DNA of 37,208 nt from Chloroflexota bacterium (GTDB taxonomy: Bacteria; Chloroflexota; Limnocylindria; Limnocylindrales; CSP1-4): the NCBI GenBank assembly GCA_003171065.1, contig PMXQ01000110.1:1-37208 (forward strand), in the 5' to 3' direction. Below are positions 1 through 10,720 of the stretch, piece after piece. Every line of letters starts with the position of its first letter. Position 1 is the first letter of the stretch. The translations under genes and the position numbers were made by a program. The notes under the pieces were generated by a model. It was not told the origin of the DNA, made no database searches, and saw only the letters and a list, made by a program, of their open reading frames with translations.

Positions 1-45
1 TCGCCGTCGCAGTGACATCTCGCGTGTCACGACGTCCGGCCCCCG

Positions 46-834
46 TCAGGCCGAGGGCGTGGCCGAGCCCGTTTCGATCGCCGCGGGCTCCGATTCGGCC
101 GCCGCAACGACCGCGGAAGCTGCAGGTGCCACGGCCGAAGGCTCCGCGGCAGCCTCACCCGGCTTGGCCGGGCGGCTCGGTCTGGCCGCGCCACCTGTGG
201 AACCGGCCGCCCTGGTGCGACCGGCGGGCTTGCCGGCAGGTCCACCGGTAGAGGCGGACTTGGACGCGCGCGCGGTGGGCGCCCCTCCGCCCTGGGAGAC
301 GGCTATCCCCACCGCTTGGGCTTCCTCGGCACCGAGAGTCGTCTCCGACTGGCCGTCGAACACGGCCTTCGCGTACACCCGAGTACCGGTGCGGGAGTGG
401 AGGCTCGTGACCACGAAGCCGTCGTTGTTGGCGTCGAGGATCGCCAGCGCGAAGCTCTGGTTGCCGCCCGTATCATCGAACGGGTTGAAGCGCACGAGGC
501 CGAGCCGGCCGAAATGCAGCCGCGCCCCACCCTCGAGCATTGCAGTCCGGGCGATCAATTCGTCCAGGTCGTGGGCCACGTGCACTACCGTGTCCAGGTG
601 CGTTGCCAGCACACCTTCAAGACTCTGACCGTCGGCGCCCTGCGTCAGGTCGTCCAGGCGCTCGCTCAGCAGGGCAATCCTTCGCGACTGGACGTAGAGC
701 ATGAGGATCATCAGGAGCAGGACGACGCATCCGACGACGATGACGGCGCCTATGACGCCCAGATGCGTGGACACGAAGTTGTTGAGTTGCGACACGTTGA
801 CCTCCACTCGGCTCGGGGCGAGTCTACCAGCCAC
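46..834 (-). CDS. DUF4446-like membrane-anchored protein with Ala/Pro-rich C-terminal tail
   Basis: N-terminal TM (VIGAVIVVGCVVLLLMILMLYV), then a LHFGRLGLVRFNPFDDTGGNQSFALAILDANNDGFVVTSLHSRTGTRVYAKAV core typical of DUF4446. Start may be an internal GTG near 801. Confidence 0.75.
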   Translation of the reverse strand: MAGRLAPSRVEVNVSQLNNFVSTHLGVIGAVIVVGCVVLLLMILMLYVQSRRIALLSERLDDLTQGADGQSLEGVLATHLDTVVHVAHDLDELIARTAMLEGGARLHFGRLGLVRFNPFDDTGGNQSFALAILDANNDGFVVTSLHSRTGTRVYAKAVFDGQSETTLGAEEAQAVGIAVSQGGGAPTARASKSASTGGPAGKPAGRTRAAGSTGGAARPSRPAKPGEAAAEPSAVAPAASAVVAAAESEPAAIETGSATPSA

Positions 835-935
835 GACCGCAGCACGGCTCGTGGACTCTCAAGCCCCTCGCCGAGGTCGGTCGGGATGCTATGCTCGACA
901 GGCCATCGAACGATTACCGGAGGCCCCTCACTAAC

Positions 936-1328
936 ATGGCCAAGCGCACCCGCGGCTCGAATCGTCCCGGCCAGCGGCACCAAGACCGACATTCTCCGGC
1001 TCGGCAGCAGCCGCGGCCCGCGAGTCGACCCAGCCAGGGCCTTTCGGCGGCTGAGGAAGCGCGCGCAGCCGATCTCGAATCTCAGATCGTGGCCCAGGAA
1101 CGCGCCGCTCAGCAGACCGCCGGGCGCTCGCGCGACCGTTCGCCCGTTGCCGACTTCGGACCCGCCGGACGACCCCGAGGTCAGAGCCCGCTGGCAGTCC
1201 GCGCGGCCGAGGAATACGGCTACGTGAGCCGTGACGTCCGCCGAATCGTGCGGGTCGGCGGCACCATGGTCGGAATCCTGGCCGTCTTCGTCGTCCTGAT
1301 CGACCTCCTGCACGTCATCCAGCTCTGA
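936..1328 (+). CDS. small hypothetical protein with C-terminal transmembrane helix
   Basis: ATG at 936 (MAKRTRGSNRPGQRHQ...); basic disordered N-terminus and TM tail VGGTMVGILAVFVVLIDLLHVI; divergent from the DUF4446 gene. Confidence 0.6.
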   Translation: MAKRTRGSNRPGQRHQDRHSPARQQPRPASRPSQGLSAAEEARAADLESQIVAQERAAQQTAGRSRDRSPVADFGPAGRPRGQSPLAVRAAEEYGYVSRDVRRIVRVGGTMVGILAVFVVLIDLLHVIQL

Positions 1329-1364
1329 CGACGCTCTGACGCCCCGTTTACTCGGCCTCCCGGG

Positions 1365-3794
1365 TCAGCCTGGCTTGGTCGCGCTACCCGAGACCCCGTC
1401 CCTTCGACCGTCGCCCGCGCGCGAAGCGGACCGATCCAGCGCCCGGCGCACGGCCTCGGCCAACTGACGGGCGTCGAACGGCTTGGCCAGCACGGCCCCC
1501 GCGGCCACCGCTCCGCTGATCTGCCCTTCGCGGTCGCGTGGATAGCCGGACATGAACAGCACGGGCAGGCCCGGCCGGCGACCGGTGAGAACCGCGGCGA
1601 TCGTAGGCCCGTCGAGCTCGGGCATCACGACATCCGAGAGCAGCAGATCCAGCGAGGCTCCGAGCGCGGTCGCCTCATCCACGGCCCCCCTGGGGCCGGT
1701 CGCCACGACTCGATAGCCTTCGGCCTCGAGCGCCCGCTTGCAGAAGTCGCGCACCGCCGGCTCATCCTCGACCAGCAGGACCGTTTCATTACCGCGTCGC
1801 GACGATCCCGTCGGGATGGCTTCCGCCGCCGAGGCGATGCCTTCGCTCAGCGGCAGGTTTACCTGGAAGCAGGACCCGACTCCGACCTCCGACTGGACGT
1901 GGATGTGGCCGCCCATTTGCTCGACTATGCCGTAAACGGTGGCCAGGCCCAGTCCCGTGCCATGTCCCAGGTTCTTGGTCGTGAAGAAAGGCTCGAAGAT
2001 CCGGTCCATCACGTCCATCGCCATCCCGAAGCCCGTGTCGACTATCTCGATGCGGGCCCAGGACGGGCCGGGCCGTCCGGTCCCGCTCGCCGGATCCGGG
2101 GGGAGCAGGCCGGTGTTCAGCCTCAGCTCGCCGCCGCTCGGCATCGCGTCGCGGGCGTTGACGACCAGATTCATCACCACCTGATCCAGCTGGCTCGGAT
2201 CAGTTTCCACGAAGCCGAGGCGCTGATCCAGCGTCACCTCGAACTCGATGTCTTCGCCCAGGAGGCGGCGCAACATCGGGACGAGGGCGCCGATTCGGTC
2301 GTTCAGCTCGATCCTTTCGACGGCCCGGGGGGCGCGCCTGCCGAATGCCAGTAGCTGTGCGGTGAGCTCCGTTCCCCGCGCGCCGGCCCGCCTGATCTCC
2401 CGGACGTCGGCCGCCCGTTCATCGCCTTCGAGAGCCGCCACGAGGATGTCGGCGTAGCCGTTGACGACCGTGAGCAGGTTGTTGAAGTCATGGGCAACCC
2501 CGCCCGCCAGTCGGCCCAGGGCCTCCATCTTGGAGGCCTGGCGGAGCTGGTCCTCGAGCTCCTTTGACGCGGTGATGTCCTCGGCCGTGGCAACCGCCAT
2601 GCTGGGCGTCCCATGCTGATCCCGCACGGCCGCCACATGGACGCGGGCCCAGATCACCGACCCGTCCTTGCGGACGTACCGCTTGACCAGCTCATAGCTG
2701 TCGACGCGCCCGGCGAACAGGTCGGCCAGGGCGCCGCGGCTGGCCTCTCGGTCGGCTTCATGCGTGTAATCGAACGCCGAGGCCTTCGCCAGTTCGCTCT
2801 GTTCGTAGCCGAGCAGCCGGTGGAACGCCGCGTTGCTCTCCAGCGCTCGGCCTTCTTTGTCGATGAGCATCATTCCGATCGAGGAATCGTCGAATATGGC
2901 CCGCATGCGCGCCTGGCTCTCCGCCGTGGCGCTCTCGGCGGCAACTCGGTCGCTGATATCGCGGGTGATGACCTCCATGGCCGGACGGCCGCCGAAGACC
3001 ACCGGCTTGGCCGCCACCTCGACATCGAACTCGGTCCCGTCGCGGCGAAGGTGACGCTCTCGCGACGGCTCGACGGCGCCACCTTTCTGCAGGATCACGG
3101 CCACCCGCTCGCGGATGGCGTCTCTTTGGGACGGGGCGACGAAGTCCCACACGCCAAGCCCCAGCAGATCCGCCGGATCGCCGCTGCCGTAGAGACTGGC
3201 CGCAGCGCGGTTGGCGAACACGATGCGACCGTCCTGGTGGACTGCGACGGACTCCGGGAGCAGGTCGAGAAGGGTCTCGTGGCGAGCCTCAGTCTCGGCA
3301 AATGCCCGCGCCGCGCGTTTGCCGCGCGTCGTTTCCGATCCCGTGGCCATGATGAACGCGATCGCTTCTGTAGATGCGACGAGCTCCGCCGTCCAGGCGA
3401 TGCGGGCTTTGCGGCCGTCCTTGCGAACCCACTGCGAGAAGAACGAGACCCTGCGCTCCTCACCCGAAACCAGGCGCTCCAGGGCCACCTGGGCCTCGAC
3501 GCGGAACCTGGGCCGAAGCCGCATGAAATCCAGGAGCGCCCTGCCGGATACCTCGGCGAAAGGAATTCCCGAGCTTTCCTCGCAGCGGCGGTTCCACAGC
3601 AACAGGGAGCCATCGGTCCGCGCCACGACGACCAGCGAATCGACGGCATCAACGATCGCCCTGAGCGTTGCGACGTTTCGGGGCGTCAAGCCCGCCGCGG
3701 CATCGTCGACGCCGGACGGCCCGGAAGGCGCGGAGGACCCTGACGGCGCGGAGGACGCGGAGCGGTCGCTTGGGCGAGAGTTCGGGATCGGCAT
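1365..3794 (-). CDS. multi-PAS hybrid sensor histidine kinase with C-terminal receiver domain
   Basis: Repeated PAS segments, H-box [22 protein letters not shown]-box [15 protein letters not shown]-boxes DTGFGM and [16 protein letters not shown]-terminal REC ([13 protein letters not shown]...[13 protein letters not shown]). Confidence 0.93.
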   Translation of the reverse strand: MPIPNSRPSDRSASSAPSGSSAPSGPSGVDDAAAGLTPRNVATLRAIVDAVDSLVVVARTDGSLLLWNRRCEESSGIPFAEVSGRALLDFMRLRPRFRVEAQVALERLVSGEERRVSFFSQWVRKDGRKARIAWTAELVASTEAIAFIMATGSETTRGKRAARAFAETEARHETLLDLLPESVAVHQDGRIVFANRAAASLYGSGDPADLLGLGVWDFVAPSQRDAIRERVAVILQKGGAVEPSRERHLRRDGTEFDVEVAAKPVVFGGRPAMEVITRDISDRVAAESATAESQARMRAIFDDSSIGMMLIDKEGRALESNAAFHRLLGYEQSELAKASAFDYTHEADREASRGALADLFAGRVDSYELVKRYVRKDGSVIWARVHVAAVRDQHGTPSMAVATAEDITASKELEDQLRQASKMEALGRLAGGVAHDFNNLLTVVNGYADILVAALEGDERAADVREIRRAGARGTELTAQLLAFGRRAPRAVERIELNDRIGALVPMLRRLLGEDIEFEVTLDQRLGFVETDPSQLDQVVMNLVVNARDAMPSGGELRLNTGLLPPDPASGTGRPGPSWARIEIVDTGFGMAMDVMDRIFEPFFTTKNLGHGTGLGLATVYGIVEQMGGHIHVQSEVGVGSCFQVNLPLSEGIASAAEAIPTGSSRRGNETVLLVEDEPAVRDFCKRALEAEGYRVVATGPRGAVDEATALGASLDLLLSDVVMPELDGPTIAAVLTGRRPGLPVLFMSGYPRDREGQISGAVAAGAVLAKPFDARQLAEAVRRALDRSASRAGDGRRDGVSGSATKPG

Positions 3795-3866
3795 GCCAGT
3801 TCCACTCTACCCCGGCGGGTGGCATGTCCACCAGCCGAATGGCCCAGCGGCGAGTAGCATCCAGTC

Positions 3867-5363
3867 ATGGTCACCCGCCGCCCCGGCAGAACCGCCTCTG
3901 CGAGCCAGCAGCCGATCTTCGCACCTCCACCGGACCGCCAGCCGCTGGCCGCCCGGATGCGGCCGCGCACCCTGGACGAGGTCGTCGGCCACGGCCAGCT
4001 GATCGGCGAGCGCGGAGCCTTGCGGCGCGCCGTCGAGCGCGGTCGCCTCGGCTCCATCCTCCTGTGGGGGCCGCCCGGAAGCGGCAAGACCAGCCTGGCC
4101 CGCGTGCTGGCCGATGCCGTCGACGCTCAACTGGTGACGATCTCGGCCGTGATGAGCGGCGTTGCCGAGGTGCGCGCCCTCGTCGTCGAGGCGCGTGATC
4201 GGCTTGCCCTCAACGGCCGCCAGACGATCCTTTTCATCGACGAGATACATCGCTTCAACAAGGCCCAGCAGGACGCGCTGCTGCCTCATGTCGAAGAAGG
4301 GACCGTCACCCTCGTGGGCGCCACCACTGAGAACCCGTACTTCGAGGTGAACTCGGCGCTGCTCTCGCGCCTGCGGGTCTATCGCCTGGAACCCCTGACC
4401 GACCAGGAGGTGGCCACAGTGGTCAGGCGTGCCCTCGCGGACGAGGAACACGGGCTGGCCGGCGGCCTGGGGCCGGCAGGTGGCGTGTCAGTCGGGGAGG
4501 AGGCCTTCGAGCACCTGGTCAGCCTCTCCGCGGGAGACGCCCGACAGGCTCTGAACGTCCTCGAAGGCGCGGTGTCGATCGCGGAGGCCGAGGGTTCTCG
4601 TGACGAGCTGGGCCACGTCGCGCCCAGGCTGGCCGACGTGGAGGCGGCTGCCCAGCAGCGCGTGCTCTCCTACGATCGAGCCGGCGACGGCCACTTCGAC
4701 ACCGTCAGCGCCTTCATCAAGAGCATCCGCGGCAACGACCCCGACGCCGCCCTGTACTGGCTGGCCGCCATGATCGCCGCCGGAGAGGATCCCCGCTTCA
4801 TCGCCCGTCGCCTGATCATCTCCGCCTCCGAGGACGTTGGTCTGGCCGACCCGCGCGCCCTCGAGATCGCCGTCGCCGCTGCTGCGGCCCTCGACTGGGT
4901 CGGACTTCCGGAGGCTCAATACGCCCTGGCTCAGGCGACCGTGTTCCTGGCCGCGACCGCAAAGAGCAACGCCGCGGGTCGCGCCTACTTCGCCGCGATG
5001 GACGACGTTCTGGGCCGCGGATCGCTGCCCGTGCCGGCGCACCTGCGCTCGAGCGGGCCCGGCCGGCGCAACTACCGCTACCCGCACGACTACGCCGGCG
5101 ACGATGTGACGCAACAGTACCTCCCCAGCGAGCTGGCCGATCGCCGCTACTACTTCCCCGGCGACGAGGGCGCGGAGAGCAAGATCCGCGAACGGTTCGA
5201 GCGGCTGCGCCAGGCTCGTCGCGATCCGCCCACGCGCAAGCGCCCCGTCGATGGACAGCCGCAGGGGGATCCGATGGCTACGGGGTCTGAAGGGATGCGC
5301 CGTCGGCAGGAGAGCCTGCGCGAGCTGGCCGACGAGCAGCGCCGGGACGCCGGCGGGAAGTGA
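3867..5363 (+). CDS. rarA: replication-associated recombination protein A (RarA/MgsA AAA+ ATPase)
   Basis: [25 protein letters not shown], Walker [16 protein letters not shown], Walker [23 protein letters not shown]-terminal [18 protein letters not shown]. Confidence 0.95.
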   Translation: MVTRRPGRTASASQQPIFAPPPDRQPLAARMRPRTLDEVVGHGQLIGERGALRRAVERGRLGSILLWGPPGSGKTSLARVLADAVDAQLVTISAVMSGVAEVRALVVEARDRLALNGRQTILFIDEIHRFNKAQQDALLPHVEEGTVTLVGATTENPYFEVNSALLSRLRVYRLEPLTDQEVATVVRRALADEEHGLAGGLGPAGGVSVGEEAFEHLVSLSAGDARQALNVLEGAVSIAEAEGSRDELGHVAPRLADVEAAAQQRVLSYDRAGDGHFDTVSAFIKSIRGNDPDAALYWLAAMIAAGEDPRFIARRLIISASEDVGLADPRALEIAVAAAAALDWVGLPEAQYALAQATVFLAATAKSNAAGRAYFAAMDDVLGRGSLPVPAHLRSSGPGRRNYRYPHDYAGDDVTQQYLPSELADRRYYFPGDEGAESKIRERFERLRQARRDPPTRKRPVDGQPQGDPMATGSEGMRRRQESLRELADEQRRDAGGK

Positions 5364-5874
5364 TCGGCCGCCGATATCGGTCATCGACGCGGCTGGCCCA
5401 GAGCCGCCCCCGGCGAGTGGTGCAGCCGCATACCGGATAGATCGCCGTACCTACCCGTCTGCCTGCCCCGCCCAACTGATTACCTCATCTGAGGTATTGC
5501 GATTGGATGAGGCCGAGTCAGAGTCTCCGCTGGGAGTCGCGAAGGCGACCGGGTTGAGACCCCAGGCACTCCGTGAAGCGCTCCGGCAGGACCAGATCTC
5601 CAGCACGGCGCTTGAGACGTTGAGCAGCTCCACGGGATGCAACGAATCTGACACGGCCGGCACGGTGCAGCCGGTACAGATTCCGACCGGCCAGCCGAAT
5701 ACTCCGATGCGTCCCTTCCGATTACTGGGGAGCGCAATGTCTCGTGCGCACGCTGTCGCACCCGATGGTGCGAACGTTCCGTATCGGGGACCCGCGCAAG
5801 CTGCGAGGACCGCCACCCCAAGAGTGGCGAGCCGCCCGCGGCGGCCCTCGGAATTCTGCTATGTCGAACGCGCG

Positions 5875-6144
5875 ATGCTGCTCTGGCCCCGGCTCGATCG
5901 GGCCAAGCTGCGCAAGGTCGCCGACAGCCCCGCCCGGATCGCCGAGATGGTCGAACGACGGACCTCGCAGCCGTACGAGGTGATCCTGGCGATGCTGACC
6001 AGGCAGACCGACGCGTTGATCTCCCCGACCGAAGCGACCTCCGGCTTCGATTCAGGTCGCTCCGAGGCCGCCCGAATGTCCCTGCGCATCGTCCGCAGCG
6101 AGGAAGGCGCACAGATCGAGATTCAGGACTTGCTGCCTGCGTAG
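5875..6144 (+). CDS. small hypothetical protein (89 aa)
   Basis: In-frame ATG at 5875; MLLWPRLDRAKLRKVADSPARIAEMVERRTSQPYEVILAMLTRQ looks protein-like (amphipathic helices). No family recognised. Confidence 0.45.
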   Translation: MLLWPRLDRAKLRKVADSPARIAEMVERRTSQPYEVILAMLTRQTDALISPTEATSGFDSGRSEAARMSLRIVRSEEGAQIEIQDLLPA

Positions 6145-6354
6145 CTCGGACCCACTGTCTTCCCGGCGCCGGTTCCCAATCTCGCGGCCTGTTCGACGCG
6201 GTTGCCGCGTCCGGGCACGGCAGAGCCGGTCGCCAGAACCTGCCTCAGGAGCTCATCTCGGGTGGATCTGCGTGGTTGCTGGCGATCCGGCTCTACGTCT
6301 GAGGCGTCGGGGTCGACCGGCCCGACTTGAGCCTCGGCCGGCGACGGCGGTGCG

Positions 6355-6768
6355 TCAGGGCTCCAGGTCCAACGCCCGGACGTGTCGCGTCTGGAAGATG
6401 GCGATCGGCCGGCGGTCGAAGGCGGCAACGCGGGTGATGCCCAGGCGCTCGGCCGTGGCGACCAGAACGGCATCCGTAAGGCGGGGCCGGTACTCCATCG
6501 TCTCGCGGAGCAGTTCCGCGGCTCGTGCCAGGTCGGCCTGAGTCGGGGCCACCACCCGCACCGCGCCGCTCTGGATCGACTCGAGCAGCGCCAGCGTCGC
6601 CCGCAGCCCCAGTTCGCGCTGCAGAAGCAGGTCCACCTCGCCCAGCGTCAGCGCCCCGATCATGAGCGGCTCGTTGACCCGTCCGAACCAGGCCAGCGCG
6701 GCGCGATGATTGAGGTCCGACTGGTCGGCCGCGGCCAGGATCGCGCTCGAGTCGAGAAGGATGACCAT
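6355..6768 (-). CDS. vapC: PIN-domain ribonuclease toxin (VapC family)
   Basis: MVILLDSSAILAAADQSDLNHRAALAWF...LTDAVLVATAERLGITRVAAFDRR: PIN acidic residues (DSS, LTDA, FDRR). Confidence 0.86.
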   Translation of the reverse strand: MVILLDSSAILAAADQSDLNHRAALAWFGRVNEPLMIGALTLGEVDLLLQRELGLRATLALLESIQSGAVRVVAPTQADLARAAELLRETMEYRPRLTDAVLVATAERLGITRVAAFDRRPIAIFQTRHVRALDLEP

Positions 6769-6771
6769 GGC

Positions 6772-7023
6772 TCAGGTCTCCTCCGGCCGGGGCCGCTGGC
6801 CGGCCTCTCGACGCGCAATCCCGCGCCCATCGAGCGAAAGCCGCCCGTGGTCACTCCGCCCGACGGCCAGAAACGGCAGATCTGGCGTGGTGTCGTTCGT
6901 CTCGAGATGCGCCTCCAGGGCGGCCGCGATCACCGACGTCTTCGTCACGCCCGTCCGAGCCGCGAAACGATCGAGCCGCTCCAGCAGGTCGGAGTCTATC
7001 AGAATCGTCGTCCGCTTCAACAT
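6772..7023 (-). CDS. ribbon-helix-helix antitoxin partner of the PIN toxin
   Basis: MLKRTTILIDSDLLERLDRFAARTGVTKTSVIAAALEAHLE: RHH/CopG-like N-terminus; 3 nt upstream of the PIN gene on the same strand. Confidence 0.82.
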   Translation of the reverse strand: MLKRTTILIDSDLLERLDRFAARTGVTKTSVIAAALEAHLETNDTTPDLPFLAVGRSDHGRLSLDGRGIARREAGQRPRPEET

Positions 7024-7111
7024 ATGCGGTCATATATACCACACTGGCACAAGCCGGCAACGCCTCGTAGCATCCGCCCGTCGTCCTGCTTTCCCGCATG
7101 AGGTGGAACCC

Positions 7112-8278
7112 GTGAACCGCTTCGAGGCCAACCTGCGCATTCCCGGCCCCACGTCGCTCCCGGACGCCGTCCGAGAGGCTGGCGCTCGCCAGATGGTCAA
7201 CCATCGGGGTCCGGAGTTTGCCGTCCTCCAGAACAGCATCATCGCCCGCCTGAAGACCTTCTATAAGACCCAGAACGACGTCCTCATCGTCACCGCGGCC
7301 GGCACCGGCGGGCTTGAGTCGGCGATCGTCAGCTTCCTCTCCCCCGGCGACAAGGTCCTGGCAGTCACCATCGGCACCTTCGGCGATCGCTTCGCCAAGA
7401 TCGCCTCCACCTACGGCGCGGACGTCACCAGGCTCGCCTTCGAGTTGGGCAAGGCCGCCGCGCCGGAGAAGGTCCGCGAGGCCCTCAAGGCCGGTGGCCC
7501 GTGGAAGGCCGTCCTGATGACCCAGAACGAGACCTCCACCGCTGTCACCAACCCGATCGAAGCGCTGGCGAAGGTCGCCCACGAAGAGGCGCCCGACGCC
7601 CTGATCCTCGTCGACGCGATCTCGGGGCTGGGCGCCGTCCCGTTCGAGACGGATGCGTGGGGCCTGGACGTCGTCGTCAGCGGCTCGCAGAAGGCCTGGA
7701 TGGTCGCCCCCGGCCTCAGCTTCGTGGCCGTCTCGCCGCGCGCCTGGGAAGCGGCCGCAGTGGCGAAGATGCCCAAGTTCTACTTCGATCTGCTCGCCCA
7801 CAAGACCAGCGCCGAGGCGGGACAGACTCCGTGGACCCCGGCCGTGGCGGTGATGTTCCAGCTCGACGTCGCCCTCCAGTTGATGGAGCAGGAGACGCTG
7901 GCCGAGATCTGGAAGCGCCACGCCGCCGTGGGCGCGGCGGTTCGCGCCGGCCTGCAGACCCTCGGCTTCAAGCTCCTGGCGGACCCGAAGTACGCCTCGG
8001 ATACGGTCACCGGCGCCTGGATACCCGAGGACCTCGACTGGAAGGCTTTCAACGGCAAGCTCCGCAAGTACGGCCTCATCGTTGCCGGCGGCCAGGGCGC
8101 ACTCAAGGGCAAGATCTTCCGAATCGGGCACCTCGGCCACGTCACGATCCCGAACATCCTGAACGCGATGGCGGTCCTCGAGCAGACGCTCATCGAGCTC
8201 GATCGACCCGTCACTCCTGGCGCGGCCGTGGCCGCCGCCCAGGTCGCCGCCCTCAAGTCCCTCGGCCTGGCCAGGTAA
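7112..8278 (+). CDS. class V PLP-dependent aminotransferase (alanine--glyoxylate / serine / phosphoserine aminotransferase-like)
   Basis: GTG start at 7112 (MNRFEANLRIPGPTSLPDAV), LIVDAISGLGAVPFETDAWGLDVVVSGSQKAWMVAPGL PLP-lysine region. Confidence 0.9.
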   Translation: MNRFEANLRIPGPTSLPDAVREAGARQMVNHRGPEFAVLQNSIIARLKTFYKTQNDVLIVTAAGTGGLESAIVSFLSPGDKVLAVTIGTFGDRFAKIASTYGADVTRLAFELGKAAAPEKVREALKAGGPWKAVLMTQNETSTAVTNPIEALAKVAHEEAPDALILVDAISGLGAVPFETDAWGLDVVVSGSQKAWMVAPGLSFVAVSPRAWEAAAVAKMPKFYFDLLAHKTSAEAGQTPWTPAVAVMFQLDVALQLMEQETLAEIWKRHAAVGAAVRAGLQTLGFKLLADPKYASDTVTGAWIPEDLDWKAFNGKLRKYGLIVAGGQGALKGKIFRIGHLGHVTIPNILNAMAVLEQTLIELDRPVTPGAAVAAAQVAALKSLGLAR

Positions 8279-8288
8279 GGAGCATCAG

Positions 8289-9872
8289 ATGAAGATTCTC
8301 GTTGCGGAGCCTCTGGCCAAGCAGGGCATCGAGATCCTGCGGGCCCATCACGAGGTCGACGAGAAGATCGGCCTCTCGCCGGAAGAGCTCGCCGCCATCA
8401 TCGGCGAGTACGACGCCCTCCTGGTTCGCAGCCAGGTCAAGGTCACGGCCGAGATACTGGCCCACGCCACGCGCATGATCGTGATCGGCCGGGCCGGAGT
8501 CGGTGTCGACAACGTCGACCTCGAGGCCGCCACCAAGGCCGGCATCGTCGTCGTCAACGCCCCGACCGGCAACACCATCTCGGCTGCCGAGCAGACGATC
8601 GCCCTGATGCTGGCGCTCGCCCGCAAGACCGCGGCCGCAGACGCGTCGATGCGAAGGGGCGAATGGAAGCGGAGCTCCTTCACCGGCGTCGAGCTGCGCG
8701 GCCGCACCCTCGGCATCATCGGCCTGGGCAAGATCGGCCAGGCTGTGGCCGACCGCGCCCGCGGCCTCGAGATGAACATCATCGGCTACGACCCCTTCGT
8801 AACCGCCGACCAGGCCGCCCTGCACGGCATCAACCTGGTCGACGTCGAAACGATCATCGAGAAGGCCGACGTCATCACCGTCCACGTACCGCTCAACAAG
8901 GCGACGCGCGGGATGATCGGGCCCGATCAGATCGCCAAGCTCAAGCCGGGCGTGATGCTCGTCAACGTTGCTCGTGGCGGCGTCTACGATGAGGCCGCGG
9001 TCGCTGCCGGCCTCGTCGAGGGCAAGATCACCGGCGCCGCGTTCGACGTCTACGAGACCGAGCCCCCGGTTGACTCGCCCCTCCTGACCGCACCGAACAC
9101 GGTTCTGACCCCGCACCTCGGCGCTCTCACGGCCGAGGCCCAGCTGCGCGTGGCGGAGGAAGCCTGCGAGCAGGTCATCGACGTGCTGGCCGGCCGATCG
9201 GCCCGCTACGCGGTCAACGCCCCGCTGCTCACCCCCGAGACGGCGCGCGCGATCGCCCCGTATCTGCCTCTTACCGAGACGCTCGGGCGCATTGGCGCTC
9301 AGTACTTCCGCAGCGCGGTGAAGGCCCTCACCGTGGACGTGGCCGGCGATCTGGCCAACTACGACGCTTCCCAGCTCACCGCGGCCGCTCTCCGGGGCAT
9401 CCTCGAGAACGCCACGAGCGAGCGAGTCAACCTCATCAACGCCGGCTTCCTGGCCAAGAGCCGGGGCCTGACGGTGAACGAGCGCAAGACCAACGACGCC
9501 GGCACGTTCGCGTCGCTGGTGACGCTGACACTCGAAGGCGACACCGGCAAGGCCGTTGTGGCCGGCACGATCGCCAACGGAGAGCCACGCCTGGTCCGGA
9601 TCGACGACAACTGGCTGGACATGGCGCCGACGCCGCTGATGCTCGTCACGCGCCATCAGGACAAGCCTGGCACCATGGGCCGCATCGGACTAATGCTCGG
9701 CGAGGCGGACGTGAACATCAGCGCGATGCATCTGGCGCGGACCGCGGCCAGGCAGGACGCCCTGATGCTTCTAGCCGTCGACGACGAGGTCCCCGACGCC
9801 GTAGCCGCGGCGATCCGGAACCACCCGGCGGTCCTCGACGTGTGGGTCATCCGGGCCGCCACCGACCGTTGA
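8289..9872 (+). CDS. serA: D-3-phosphoglycerate dehydrogenase
   Basis: Starts MKILVAEPLAKQGIEIL; NAD fold LGIIGLGKIGQAVADRARG; catalytic VNVARGGVYDE and TPHLGALTAEAQ; C-terminal ASB and ACT domains (MLVTRHQDKPGTMGRIGLMLGEADVNISAMHLART). Confidence 0.97.
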   Translation: MKILVAEPLAKQGIEILRAHHEVDEKIGLSPEELAAIIGEYDALLVRSQVKVTAEILAHATRMIVIGRAGVGVDNVDLEAATKAGIVVVNAPTGNTISAAEQTIALMLALARKTAAADASMRRGEWKRSSFTGVELRGRTLGIIGLGKIGQAVADRARGLEMNIIGYDPFVTADQAALHGINLVDVETIIEKADVITVHVPLNKATRGMIGPDQIAKLKPGVMLVNVARGGVYDEAAVAAGLVEGKITGAAFDVYETEPPVDSPLLTAPNTVLTPHLGALTAEAQLRVAEEACEQVIDVLAGRSARYAVNAPLLTPETARAIAPYLPLTETLGRIGAQYFRSAVKALTVDVAGDLANYDASQLTAAALRGILENATSERVNLINAGFLAKSRGLTVNERKTNDAGTFASLVTLTLEGDTGKAVVAGTIANGEPRLVRIDDNWLDMAPTPLMLVTRHQDKPGTMGRIGLMLGEADVNISAMHLARTAARQDALMLLAVDDEVPDAVAAAIRNHPAVLDVWVIRAATDR

Positions 9873-10720
9873 ACTCCTCTCTGCGGGATGCGGAGCGGCC
9901 CTCAGGGGCCGCTCCGCTCATTCCCGACGGCCTCGAAGCGATCCTGATCCTCCTCCGACACGGCCAGACTCAGTTCATCGTCGACAAGCGCTTCCAGGGC
10001 CAGATGGAGGCGCCGCTGACTCGTCTGGGCGAGCGGCAGGCCGAGCTGGCCGGCGCGCGCCTGGCACACCCTCATGCGGCGCCGCCGTTGCCGATCCCCG
10101 ACACCGCACCCTTCGCCATCGTCCACTCCCCGTTGAGTCGGGCACTCCGCACCGCGGAGCTCGTAGCCGGGGCAATGGATGCCGCCGGCCGCGCCACTCC
10201 CCCACTCCGCCCCGATGCGGGCTTCCTGGAGATCGCCCAGGGTGAGTGGGAGGGACTCACAGACACGGAGATCACGGCCCGCTTCGGCGAGTCGCTGGCC
10301 GCGTGGCGGCGCTGGCCGACCCGCTTCCACGCCCCCGGCGGCGAGAGCCTCGAGCAGGTCCGGGCCCGCGTCGAAACGTCACTGGCAGTCGTCCTGGCGG
10401 AGCTGGCGGATGGGGCCCCTCGGGGCACACTGGATCGACACCAGGTCCTCGGCTATGAGGACGCAGCCCACGAGACCCCGCGCTGGTCGCTGATCGTCGG
10501 CCACGGCGGAGTCTTCCGAGTCGCCGTCTGCGCCCTTCTCGGCCTTCCGGCGACGCACTTCTGGAACTTCGACTTCGGCCTCGCTGCAATCGCGGTCGTC
10601 GAGATCCGGGCTGGTCGCGCGGTTCTGCGTGCGGTGAACCTGGACGAGCATCTCGGGCGGGAGGCCGGCGCCATTCCGGCCGAATCGCCGGCGAAGCGCT
10701 CCCAATCCGGCGCGATCTGA
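9869..10720 (+). CDS. histidine phosphatase superfamily protein (phosphoglycerate mutase-like; candidate metal-independent phosphoserine phosphatase)
   Basis: LLRHGQTQFIVDKRFQGQMEAPLTRLGERQAELAGARL, HSPLSRALRTAE, EGLTDTEI, GHGGVFR. Candidate TTG start overlaps the serA stop codon. Confidence 0.86.
   Translation: MNSSLRDAERPSGAAPLIPDGLEAILILLRHGQTQFIVDKRFQGQMEAPLTRLGERQAELAGARLAHPHAAPPLPIPDTAPFAIVHSPLSRALRTAELVAGAMDAAGRATPPLRPDAGFLEIAQGEWEGLTDTEITARFGESLAAWRRWPTRFHAPGGESLEQVRARVETSLAVVLAELADGAPRGTLDRHQVLGYEDAAHETPRWSLIVGHGGVFRVAVCALLGLPATHFWNFDFGLAAIAVVEIRAGRAVLRAVNLDEHLGREAGAIPAESPAKRSQSGAI

Noticed and set aside
5451-5816. 121-aa minus-strand ORF in the gap after rarA
   Set aside because: Composition not convincing, no recognisable motif; overlaps equally open frames.
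6123-6473. 116-aa minus-strand ORF overlapping the end of the PIN toxin gene
   Set aside because: Overlaps vapC out of frame; only a short protein-like stretch, insufficient support.
8253-9656. 467-aa minus-strand ORF opposite serA
   Set aside because: Shadow ORF of a strongly recognised gene.
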